Below the pieces are notes generated by a model, which worked only from the letters and a program-made list of their open reading frames with translations, was not told the origin of the DNA and ran no database searches. The translations under genes and the position numbers were made by a program. 64,000 nucleotides of DNA from Alphaproteobacteria bacterium (GTDB lineage Bacteria; Pseudomonadota; Alphaproteobacteria; UBA8366), in contig JANQKC010000026.1 of NCBI GenBank assembly GCA_028281325.1, positions 151,561-215,560 of the forward strand. The letters run 5' to 3'. Below, piece after piece: positions 27,252 through 35,313 of this stretch (within the stretch, counting starts at the first letter, position 1; each line of letters opens with the position of its first letter).

Positions 27252-27537
27252 TGTCTTCCAATGGTAACGGCTGGACGCCCGTTTTGGTTCGATCTGATCA
27301 TGCAGGTCGCGCGCGTCGCAATCGGCCTAGCATCCTGACGCCGTTCCTGCGCCAATGACGAATAGAGCATGTGAGTCCGACGAATACTATTGGCGTGTTC
27401 GGGACAGAACATACCGCCAAAGTATTAATCAATTGTACTTGATAGATTTTTCCCTGACCCTGGGTGCATGCTCACCGACAGAGCCGTCATCGGAGATTTG
27501 GCGGCACACCGACCATTATCGTAACCAGTTAAAAAAT

Positions 27538-28470
27538 ATGCATAAAAATATCTGGGCTTTCTTTCTCGCGATTATCCCGCGCAACCGGTTCGGCGATTGT
27601 GTCGCCGGATTGCTTCATTTCGTTCTGCGCCACCGCCGCATTCCCAATCTGCTAAATCCCACGCGATATAACGATTTCCTTATCCGCATTAAAATCGACG
27701 GGACGCTTCGGCAGCCGCTGCGCCGCGCCATCAGCGACAAACACGGCGTGAAGGCCTATCTGGAAAAGAAGGCCGGCCGCTGTTTCCCGCGGACGATTGC
27801 CTTGCTGGACTCGCCGGAAGCCATCCAGGCCTACGATTTTTCCGCCGGCTGCATCGTCAAACCGGCTCATTCGTCCGGCGCCGCCATCCGGGTCGAGTCG
27901 GACCGCCAGGACATTCCGCGGGACGAGATCGCCGGCTGGCTGCACGATGACCTGTACTCACGGACACGGGAAGCGAACTACCAAACCGTCAAAAAACGCG
28001 TGATGGTCGAGGAACTCATCGATTTCGGCGATGGCGCGCTGGTCGACTACAAGGTCCACTGCTTTGCCGGGAAACCGCAGCTCATCGAGGTGATTCGCGG
28101 CCGATTCACCAAGATGACGGAAAACTATTACTCGACAAGTTGGAAGCAACTGCCCGTCGCCTTCATTAAAAACAGGCAGGCCTACAAAACGCATGCGCCG
28201 GACGCGCGCCCCGCCAATCTGCAAGATATGCTCAGGCTGTGCGAACGATTGGCGGAAGACTTTCCGTTCATCCGGGTCGACTGCTACACGGACGGCAAGA
28301 CGATCTATGTCGGCGAACTCACCAACCTGCCGCAAAACGCGGCGGAGGGCTTGGAGCGGCCGGAAATGGAACGTCAACTGGGCCGGCTGTTCCTGGGCGA
28401 GGATGCCGACGACATTTTTCGCGAGGATGATGACCAACCATTCCCATCCGTCGCGACCGCCCGCGCCTGA
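27538..28470 (+). CDS. TupA-like ATP-grasp protein (polysaccharide-associated)
   Basis: About 310 residues from the ATG at 27538; the frame is open to 27355, but the extra N-terminus looks non-coding (AT-rich, Thr/Ser/Cys-rich). Recognisable TupA ATP-grasp features: KPAHSSGAAIRV, RVMVEELIDFGDGALVDYKVHCFAGKP, and near the C-terminus FIRVDCYTDGKTIYVGELTNLP. Such proteins are found in capsule and teichuronopeptide loci and probably attach amino acids or similar groups to polymers. The 5' third and upstream 200 bases are much more AT-rich than neighbouring genes, suggesting horizontal origin. Confidence 0.75.
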   Translation: MHKNIWAFFLAIIPRNRFGDCVAGLLHFVLRHRRIPNLLNPTRYNDFLIRIKIDGTLRQPLRRAISDKHGVKAYLEKKAGRCFPRTIALLDSPEAIQAYDFSAGCIVKPAHSSGAAIRVESDRQDIPRDEIAGWLHDDLYSRTREANYQTVKKRVMVEELIDFGDGALVDYKVHCFAGKPQLIEVIRGRFTKMTENYYSTSWKQLPVAFIKNRQAYKTHAPDARPANLQDMLRLCERLAEDFPFIRVDCYTDGKTIYVGELTNLPQNAAEGLERPEMERQLGRLFLGEDADDIFREDDDQPFPSVATARA

Positions 28471-28569
28471 CGCCTCGAACGCTGAACACGTTTCCCGGTT
28501 TCGGGCGAAGGGTTCGCCCGGGGCGTGCCGCGCGAAAACGGATCGAGGCTGATTAAGGAGAAAAGGCCG

Positions 28570-28881
28570 TCAGATCGGAATCTCGACCTCGATCAACGGC
28601 GCATGTTGTTGCGCGCCGTAAACATCGGTGTCGCCCAGGTCCCCCGCCGAAACCAGGCGCGGCAGCGTCGCCTTGAAGGCCAGCCCCGGCTCGTAAACGG
28701 TGAACAGGATATCGTCGACCGACACATTGTAGAGCTTCGCGAACAGTTCCGGGCAAATCACCCCGGTCGCCTGCACCTTGTCAAATGTCTCCTTGTCGCC
28801 GAAGACGGCGTCGATGGTCAGTTCGAAGGGTCCGGCATTCTTGCTCTTGCAGACGACGGCGATATCCTTGAGTTTCGGCAT
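28570..28881 (-). CDS. DUF4387 family protein
   Basis: A 103-residue protein beginning PKLKDIAVVCKSKNAGPFELTIDAVF, the opening of DUF4387 proteins, with ending DVYGAQQHAPL. No catalytic motif is known. It starts 4 bases after the AtuA-like gene; the two families are regularly neighbours or fused, so it is probably the small subunit of the same enzyme. Function unknown. Confidence 0.85.
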   Translation of the reverse strand: MPKLKDIAVVCKSKNAGPFELTIDAVFGDKETFDKVQATGVICPELFAKLYNVSVDDILFTVYEPGLAFKATLPRLVSAGDLGDTDVYGAQQHAPLIEVEIPI

Positions 28882-28884
28882 CGG

Positions 28885-30255
28885 CTACCCGCGCACGTCT
28901 TCGTAGTCGATCGGAAACATCTCGGTCGGCGTCTTGGGTTCGACGATATGATAGACGTTGAACCGATAGGCCGGACCGCACTCGATGTCGGACGGCGAGA
29001 AGGGAAAGGCCATATTCCCCTCGCGGCAAAGACGCCCCGGAAAATCATTATGCATCGTGTTGACCCGCGCCACCGCCAGGACGGCGTTGGCCGATTCCTG
29101 ATCGTCGGCGATGACCTCGACCAGCAACCCGAGTTCGTGACTCGGCGTGCCGCTCAGCGGTTCCCGTTCGGCCATGACGCCGTCGCGGCCATAGGTCCGA
29201 AAGTTGAGATGATAGCTGTCGGGCGGGAAGCCGAGGCCCTCCGCCTTCTGCGCAATATTCTCGCGCACGATATCGATGTAATTGTCATACCCTTCAATCA
29301 GCACCGGGTCGCGCGTGCCGCAGATCGTGATCGTGCGATAGCCGATCAGTTCGGCCCCTTCGATCTTGACCGTGTATTTGTCGTCTGGCGTCCATTTCAT
29401 CCCGGAAATTCGCGTCGCGCGATCGGATACCGCCTCGAACACGCAATCGGATGCATCGAGCACGCCGCCCGGCTCCTGGAAGATCGTCGGACTGGAATTC
29501 TCGTGCAGGCTCTGGTTGGCAATCGACTCCGGCGTACAATAGCGGATCGGGTTGGGGGATTCGCAGACCACGCCGCCGTCGTCCGTGATCGTGACATGGA
29601 TACAGTCATGCGCCTTCGGCCAAGCGCCCGCACCGCCGCATTCGAGCATCTTGCCCGCATACCACGCCGGCGCGGGCTCGGCCTGCGCGCGCATCGCGCA
29701 GGCGGCGAAAGGCGCAGGGTCGGTGCTGCGGCCGCCGAGAACGACCAAAGCGCCCTGATCCAATGCCTCCATATAGGGTTCGGGTCCCATGCAGCCGACG
29801 ATCCGCTCCGCCTTGTCGACCGTTTCGGCGTCGAGCGGCGGCACGTTGCGCATCGACTTCACCGTTCCCGCATCCAACTGTTTCTTGACCCAGGCCTTGT
29901 CCTGCTCGGCATGGATCGTCGCCATCTTGAAGGACAGACCGTCCTCGCGGGCGATCTCGCGCACGATATCGGCCATGACTTCCAGGTGCGGCTCGCCGCC
30001 CGCACCGCCGCAGGTGCCGACGGTGACGGGAATGTTGTGTTGCACCGCGGCGCGCAGCATCAACCGAATGTCGCGCTTCATCGCCTGCCGCGAATTCAGG
30101 GTCTTGCCCGAGCCGAGGTAGTGCGGTCCCGGATCGACGCTGCCGCCGTCGACGCCCAGCATGTCGACCCCCATTTCGATGCCGCGCTCCAGCGACTCCT
30201 CGGGATAGCCGTATCCCAGGATTCCGCTGGTCGAAAGCAGCCGGTAGTCGCCCAT
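28885..30255 (-). CDS. AtuA-like (DUF1446) family protein
   Basis: A 456-residue protein of the acyclic-terpene-utilisation AtuA family. Conserved features: LGVDGGSVDPGPHYLGSG, TVGTCGGAGGEPHLE, and RSTDPAPFAA in the middle. The biochemical role is not established; members occur in catabolic clusters for terpenoids and hydroxy or keto acids. It lies 71 bases downstream of a TauD dioxygenase and upstream of DUF4387 on the same strand, so a three-gene operon is likely. Confidence 0.85.
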   Translation of the reverse strand: MGDYRLLSTSGILGYGYPEESLERGIEMGVDMLGVDGGSVDPGPHYLGSGKTLNSRQAMKRDIRLMLRAAVQHNIPVTVGTCGGAGGEPHLEVMADIVREIAREDGLSFKMATIHAEQDKAWVKKQLDAGTVKSMRNVPPLDAETVDKAERIVGCMGPEPYMEALDQGALVVLGGRSTDPAPFAACAMRAQAEPAPAWYAGKMLECGGAGAWPKAHDCIHVTITDDGGVVCESPNPIRYCTPESIANQSLHENSSPTIFQEPGGVLDASDCVFEAVSDRATRISGMKWTPDDKYTVKIEGAELIGYRTITICGTRDPVLIEGYDNYIDIVRENIAQKAEGLGFPPDSYHLNFRTYGRDGVMAEREPLSGTPSHELGLLVEVIADDQESANAVLAVARVNTMHNDFPGRLCREGNMAFPFSPSDIECGPAYRFNVYHIVEPKTPTEMFPIDYEDVRG

Positions 30256-30326
30256 CGCATGCGCTCCGCGTCGGTTATGTCGGACGGTCAGGATAGTCGA
30301 ACCGGTATCGGGGTGGCAAAACGGCC

Positions 30327-31196
30327 TCAGTACGGCCGGTCGCCCCGGACGAGCGCCCGGTAGAGCATCCGATGCTGCGAGTGATCGTAGTCGAACCGAG
30401 CCTGGTGCATCGACGACCGGTTGTCGACGATCAGCATATCGCCGAGCTTGTATTCATGGGTGTAGGAGAATTCCGGCTTGATCGCGGTTTCCACCAACTC
30501 GGCCAAGAATTCCTGTGTCTCTTCCGGCTCCATGCCGAGGATCCTCTCGGTCTTCCCGGTGTGGAACCAGATCGCCTTGGTGCCACGCTCCGGATGGGTG
30601 CGGATCAGCGGCTGGATCATCAAGCCTGCATCGGACTCCTGCTGCTCCTTGACGATATCGGGGTTCGCGATCTTCATGCGCGCGCTGCTGACCAGGGAAT
30701 TGGCCGTCTGCATCTTATCGAGCCGCGCGCGCAGATCCTCGGGCAGCGCCTCGAAAGCGGCGTGCGTATTACACACGGCGGTGCCGCCGCCGCTGTCCGG
30801 CAACGCCACGGGATAGAGCAAGGTGAATTTCGGTGGTCGTTCCTGGTTCGTATGGTCGGTGTGCCAGGTCGCATTCTTCGCCACCTTGGCCGGCTTGCCC
30901 GCGCTGTCCTTGTGCCGATTCGACAACACGCTGATCAACGGCTCGCCGTCCGCGAGATAGAGGCGGTTCTGATCCTCCATCAACTCGCCGAACTGTTCGG
31001 CGGCGGCCCTGAACTGCGACGCGGTGAAATGCTGGTCCCGAATGACCAGCACAACATGATCGACCAGCGCCTCGTACAGTCGGTCGCGCGTTTCGTCGTC
31101 GAGCGGTCTCGTCAGGTCGACGCCGGTCACCTCGGCGCCGATCTGATCCTTGATCTTGGTGATTTTCAGGGGGCGGTCTTCGGCAAGAACGCTCAT
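30327..31196 (-). CDS. TauD/TfdA-family Fe(II)/2-oxoglutarate dioxygenase (second)
   Basis: A 289-residue dioxygenase. Iron ligands His and Asp in NATWHTDHTNQERPP and the distal His in NRSSMHQARFDYD; the 2-oxoglutarate Arg follows in RMLYRALVRGDRPY. The ATG at 31196 follows GGAGGAATTGTTCC and begins the conserved domain; the open frame further upstream is probably not translated. It is first in a likely operon with the AtuA-like and DUF4387 genes. The substrate is not deducible. Confidence 0.87.
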   Translation of the reverse strand: MSVLAEDRPLKITKIKDQIGAEVTGVDLTRPLDDETRDRLYEALVDHVVLVIRDQHFTASQFRAAAEQFGELMEDQNRLYLADGEPLISVLSNRHKDSAGKPAKVAKNATWHTDHTNQERPPKFTLLYPVALPDSGGGTAVCNTHAAFEALPEDLRARLDKMQTANSLVSSARMKIANPDIVKEQQESDAGLMIQPLIRTHPERGTKAIWFHTGKTERILGMEPEETQEFLAELVETAIKPEFSYTHEYKLGDMLIVDNRSSMHQARFDYDHSQHRMLYRALVRGDRPY

Positions 31197-31544
31197 GGAA
31201 CAATTCCTCCGGATCGTGGGCGGTAAAACAGTATCGCATATTCTGCGCCTTTCTGCCGAATGCGGCCGTCCGTGATAGATATCCAGCCCGCGCGGCAGGA
31301 ATGAATCGCCATGAGACGCAGGCAATTCGACCCAGAACGGCATTGTCCCGACAATCGGCTGTCGGTCCGGTGCGACGGCGCGCAACCCCACTTCTGAATC
31401 GCGTTCCGCCGCCATTCTTCACAAAACAGTAGTGATCCGTTCCGGCAAGCGCGCCGTAGCACTCATGATAACGCAGCCTGCGAGTGATTATCACTAACGC
31501 CCCGCGGGCCGTCATTCTTTTCACATCGCACGGGAGAGACTTTC
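31197..31544. promoter_or_regulatory. Divergent intergenic region before the fasciclin gene
   Basis: 348 bases between the dioxygenase and the fasciclin gene with no convincing gene. It contains a near-palindrome AGTGATTATCACT at 31483-31495, 50 bases before the fasciclin start, which may be an operator or overlap a promoter. Nothing else stands out. Confidence 0.35.
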
Positions 31545-33452
31545 ATGTCGCATACCGATACGTCGCTCACCATTGCCGGACTTGTCGCCGGTTCGGATGA
31601 CTTCAATATTCTCTTCAAGGCGGTCGTCGCCGCGGGTCTCGACGACGACCTGGCCGCGCCGAACGCCGATCTGACCGTCTTCGCGCCGACGGACGACGCC
31701 TTCGTACAATTGGCGAAGGATTTCGGTTTCGACGGCGACCCGCATGACGAAGACGCGGTCTTCGACGCGATCGCCGGCGCGCTGGCCGGGCTTGCGCCCG
31801 ACGGCAACCCGATCCCCGTGTTGACCAACGTTCTGCTGTACCACGTCTCGCCGGGCGCGAAACCCTTGGCCGAGGTGGCGGCGCTGGACAATGTGCCGAC
31901 CTTGCTGAGCGGCGCGACCTTCTCGCCGGACGGCACGACCCTGGTCGATAACGAACCGGACCTTCCGGATCCGTCTCTGATCCAAACCGATGTCCCCACG
32001 GCCAACGGCATCGTCCATGTCATCGACCGCGTGTTGATCCCGCTGGATATCCCCGGCAACGAGTCGAACGAGTTGGTCATCGAAGCGGAAGATTTCCATT
32101 TGTCCGGCTACAAGGTCGAGCATGACGGCGATGCATCCGGCGACGCCTTGATCAAGCTGTCATCCCATACGGGCAGCGCGACGACGGTGTTCGAGGGCCC
32201 GACCGGGCAATATGACCTGACGCTCGATTACTTCGACGAAATCGACGGCAACGCCATGATCGACGTCCTGATCGACGGCGAGCCGGTAAAGCAGATTTCG
32301 TTGGACCAGGAGCTGGGCGGGAGGTTTGCGTCGGCGGAAAACGCAACCTCGATTACCATCGAAGGTCTTGAGCTGGAAACCGGGTCCACGATCGAATTGG
32401 TCGGCCGGCGCGACGATAACGAATTCGCGCGGATCGACAAGGTCACGCTGACGCCCGCCGAACCTTCCGATCCGGGCGAACCGACGGAGCCCACGGAGCC
32501 GCCGACCATCGCCGAGATCGCGACCGACGACGGCAACTTCGGCATCCTGTTGAAAGCGCTGGAAGCGGCGAACCTGACCGCGCCCTTCGTCGACCCCGAC
32601 TCCGACCTGACGGTCTTCGCGCCGACCGACGACGCCTTCGCGCAACTGGCCAGGGATTTCGGGTTCACCGGCGACACGTCGGATGACGACGCCGTCTTCA
32701 ACGCCATCGCCGAAGCGTTGGCGGGCCTCGCGCCGGACGGCGATCCGATCCCGGTGTTAACCAATGTGCTGCTCTATCACGTGTCGCCGGAGGCCAAGCT
32801 GCTTGCCGAGGTCGCGGCGTTGGAAAATGTCCCGACCCTGCTTGAAGGGGCGACCTTCTCGCCGGACGGCACGACGCTGGTCGACAACGAGCCGGACCTC
32901 CAGGACCCGACGCTGGTCGACACCGATATCGAGGCGTCCAACGGCGTCATCCACGTCATCGACCGCGTCCTCATCCCGCTCGACATTCCCGGCAACGAGC
33001 CGGCCGAAACCGTCGTCGAAGCGGAGGATATGCACCTGTCCGGCTACAAGGTGGAGCATGAAAGTGACGCCTCGGGCGATGCGTTGATCAAGCTGTCAAG
33101 CCACGAAGGCACCGCATCGACGACATTCGACGGCCCGTCGGGCGCATACGACCTCAAGCTGCATTATTTCGACGAGATCGACGGCGAAACGTCCATCGCG
33201 ATCTATGTCAACGACGACCGGGTCGAACAGTTCCATCTCGACCAGGAGTTGGGCGGACGGTTCGCCAGCACGGAAAATGCGGCATCGATCACGATCGAAG
33301 GGCTCGAACTCGAACAGGGAGACTCGATCAAGTTTCTCGGCGTTCGGGACGACAACGAGTTTGCGCGGATCGACAAATTCGTGCTGTCGCCTTCGATTTA
33401 CGACGACGAGTCCCCCGACGTCATTTCCGTGACCGAAGACGCACTCGTCTAA
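31545..33452 (+). CDS. Fasciclin/CBM tandem-repeat protein, probable type I secretion cargo
   Basis: A 635-residue, very acidic protein with no N-terminal signal peptide. Order: FAS1 domain (about 7-165), a carbohydrate-binding-module-like domain (about 177-303, opening EAEDFHLSGYKVEHDGDASGDALI), a Pro/Glu linker (PSDPGEPTEPTEPP), a second FAS1 (about 320-478) and a second CBM (about 489-613). The two halves are near-duplicates. The C-terminus (DDESPDVISVTEDALV) is the acidic-hydroxylated-hydrophobic kind seen in type I substrates. No RTX nonapeptides are present. The exporter genes follow immediately, so it is presumably secreted; fasciclin and CBM domains suggest adhesion or polysaccharide binding in a matrix. 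ATG follows GGGAGAG. Confidence 0.85.
   Translation: MSHTDTSLTIAGLVAGSDDFNILFKAVVAAGLDDDLAAPNADLTVFAPTDDAFVQLAKDFGFDGDPHDEDAVFDAIAGALAGLAPDGNPIPVLTNVLLYHVSPGAKPLAEVAALDNVPTLLSGATFSPDGTTLVDNEPDLPDPSLIQTDVPTANGIVHVIDRVLIPLDIPGNESNELVIEAEDFHLSGYKVEHDGDASGDALIKLSSHTGSATTVFEGPTGQYDLTLDYFDEIDGNAMIDVLIDGEPVKQISLDQELGGRFASAENATSITIEGLELETGSTIELVGRRDDNEFARIDKVTLTPAEPSDPGEPTEPTEPPTIAEIATDDGNFGILLKALEAANLTAPFVDPDSDLTVFAPTDDAFAQLARDFGFTGDTSDDDAVFNAIAEALAGLAPDGDPIPVLTNVLLYHVSPEAKLLAEVAALENVPTLLEGATFSPDGTTLVDNEPDLQDPTLVDTDIEASNGVIHVIDRVLIPLDIPGNEPAETVVEAEDMHLSGYKVEHESDASGDALIKLSSHEGTASTTFDGPSGAYDLKLHYFDEIDGETSIAIYVNDDRVEQFHLDQELGGRFASTENAASITIEGLELEQGDSIKFLGVRDDNEFARIDKFVLSPSIYDDESPDVISVTEDALV
31560..33395 (+). 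repeat. Internal direct repeat: two FAS1-CBM units of about 0.9 kb
   Basis: Unit 1 covers roughly 31560-32461 and unit 2 roughly 32509-33395. Long stretches match almost exactly at protein level (for example ATFSPDGTTLVDNEPDL, HVIDRVLIPLDIPGNE and LDQELGGRFAS), with base differences mostly at third positions. This indicates a fairly recent in-gene duplication under protein-level constraint. Confidence 0.85.
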
Positions 33453-33466
33453 TTCGCCATGGCATT

Positions 33467-33504
33467 GCGCCGGCGGCCGGCATTTATTCGCCGCCCGCCG
33501 GCGC
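33467..33504 (+). terminator. GC-rich hairpin between cargo and exporter genes
   Basis: GCGCCGGCGG (33467-33476) pairs with CCGCCGGCGC (33495-33504), a perfect 10-bp stem with an 18-base loop, 14 bases after the fasciclin stop. No U-run follows, so it may attenuate rather than end transcription, giving more cargo than exporter. Confidence 0.5.
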
Positions 33505-33552
33505 AATCCGAAAACACGGCCAATAAGCCAAGACTAAGCCAGGGAGGGCGTC

Positions 33553-35310
33553 ATGGCAGCGAATTCCAATCGACCCGAAACGACACATGAGCTTTCTAAA
33601 GCTATCGCCGCCAGCCGCGGCCTGTTGGCGGCGGTGGCGATTTTCAGCGTGTTCGCGAACCTGCTGATGCTGACCGGCCCGCTCTTCATGCTGCAAGTCT
33701 ACGACCGGGTACTCGCCAGCGGGTCGATCGAAACCCTTACCGCCTTGTTCCTGTTGGTGACCGGCCTGTTCCTGATCTTTGGTTTGCTGGACTTTGCGCG
33801 CGGCCGATTGATGGGGCGCGTCGGCGCGCGCGCGCAGACACTGTTGGGCCGCCGCGCGGACGGCATCGCTATGACCGGCGCGATATCCGGCCCCTCGCCC
33901 GACCCGAATATCGATGTCCGCACCGCGCCACGCGATCTGACCGCATTGCAAAAGGGGTTGGCGGGAGGCGCTCCCTTCGTCTTTTTCGATATGCCGTGGG
34001 TGCCGATCTTCCTGGCCGCCATGTTCGTTTTCCATCCCTGGCTCGGCATTCTCGGCTGCGTCGGCGGCCTCGTGATGGTCGCGGTGACCGCCCTGAACCA
34101 GTGGCGCACGCGGGCCGCGCTGAACGACGCGCAAAGCCTGGACCACCATGCGACGCGGCTTTCGGATGCCGCGCAGCAGGATGCCGGCGTGATCAAGGCG
34201 CTCGGCATGAAGGAAGCGATCCTGGCTCGGCTGGGCGCGGCCCGGCAGGACGCGCTGGCCGCCGGCACCGCCGCCAGCGACCGGTCGGGGGCATACACCT
34301 CGGCCTCCAAATCGCTGCGCTTCTACTTGCAATCCGCCATCCTGGCGCTCGGCGCGGCGCTCGCCATCGCCGGCGACATCACGCCGGGTGCGATGATCGC
34401 CGCGTCGATCCTGATGGGCCGGGCCCTCGCCCCGGTCGAACAGGGCATCGCGCAATGGCCGACGATCCAACACTGCCTGACGGCATGGCGGCGGCTCAAA
34501 GCCACCTTGGCCGAATTCCCGGCCGAACCGGAAAAGACCGAATTGCCCGCGCCGCAGTCCCGGCTGGAAGTCCGGAACCTGACCGTGGCCGCGCCCGGCT
34601 CGGATGCGTTGGCGGTCATCGGGCTGACCTTCGATCTCGCGCCCGGCGAGTCCATGGGGGTCATCGGGCGCAGCGCCAGCGGGAAATCCTCGCTGGCGCG
34701 CGCGCTGGCCAATATCTGGGAACCGGCGGCGGGTTCGGTCCGGCTGGATAGCGCGACCTACGACCAATGGCCCGCCGACGCGCTCGGCGCGCATATCGGG
34801 TATCTGCCGCAGGACGTGACACTGATGTCCGGCACCGTCGCCGAGAACATTGCCCGCATGCAGCATCCCGTCGACGCGCGGGGCGTCATCGCCGCAGCCA
34901 AGGCGGCACGGGCGCATGAGGTCATCCTGCGCCTGCCGCAAGGATACGAAACGCCGGTCGGCGACGGCAGCAGCACCTTGTCCGGCGGACAGCGGCAGCG
35001 CATCGGGCTCGCGCGCGCGCTCTTCGGCGATCCCGCGCTGGTGATCCTGGACGAACCCAACGCCCACCTGGATTCCGACGGCGAGACGGCGCTCATCGAG
35101 ACCATCACGGAATTAAAGCAACGCGGGAAGGCGGTCGTCGTCATGGCGCACCGGCCGAACGGCATTGCGGCCTGCGATACGTTGCTGGTCCTCGACAAGG
35201 GACGGCAGCGGGGCTGGGGTCCGCGCGACGAGATTCTGCAACAGTTCGGAAAACCCCGCGCGCCCGTCGAAGACAATGACGCGCTGCGCCGGGCAACGGG
35301 CGGGAGCTAG
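33553..35310 (+). CDS. Type I secretion ABC transporter (PrtD/HlyB-like)
   Basis: A 585-residue protein. N-terminal membrane domain with six helices (about 30-300) followed by an ATPase domain (about 335-565). Walker A GRSASGKSS, signature LSGGQRQRIGLARAL, Walker B LVILDEPNAHLDSDGE and switch His in VVVMAHRPNG are intact. There is no C39 peptidase domain, so cargo is exported without leader cleavage. The size and the TGPLFMLQVYDRVL opening match the PrtD subfamily that exports proteases, lipases and adhesins. It is 3 bases upstream of the adaptor gene. No outer-membrane TolC gene is present locally. Confidence 0.93.
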   Translation: MAANSNRPETTHELSKAIAASRGLLAAVAIFSVFANLLMLTGPLFMLQVYDRVLASGSIETLTALFLLVTGLFLIFGLLDFARGRLMGRVGARAQTLLGRRADGIAMTGAISGPSPDPNIDVRTAPRDLTALQKGLAGGAPFVFFDMPWVPIFLAAMFVFHPWLGILGCVGGLVMVAVTALNQWRTRAALNDAQSLDHHATRLSDAAQQDAGVIKALGMKEAILARLGAARQDALAAGTAASDRSGAYTSASKSLRFYLQSAILALGAALAIAGDITPGAMIAASILMGRALAPVEQGIAQWPTIQHCLTAWRRLKATLAEFPAEPEKTELPAPQSRLEVRNLTVAAPGSDALAVIGLTFDLAPGESMGVIGRSASGKSSLARALANIWEPAAGSVRLDSATYDQWPADALGAHIGYLPQDVTLMSGTVAENIARMQHPVDARGVIAAAKAARAHEVILRLPQGYETPVGDGSSTLSGGQRQRIGLARALFGDPALVILDEPNAHLDSDGETALIETITELKQRGKAVVVMAHRPNGIAACDTLLVLDKGRQRGWGPRDEILQQFGKPRAPVEDNDALRRATGGS

Positions 35311-35313
35311 GCT

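Noticed and set aside
28525..30363. Plus-strand open frame of 612 codons
   Set aside because: It is antisense to the AtuA-like and DUF4387 genes and has typical shadow composition.
31545..33452. RTX toxin or adhesin
   Set aside because: There are no GGxGxDxxx repeats. Domains are FAS1 and CBM-like, so only the export route is shared with RTX proteins.
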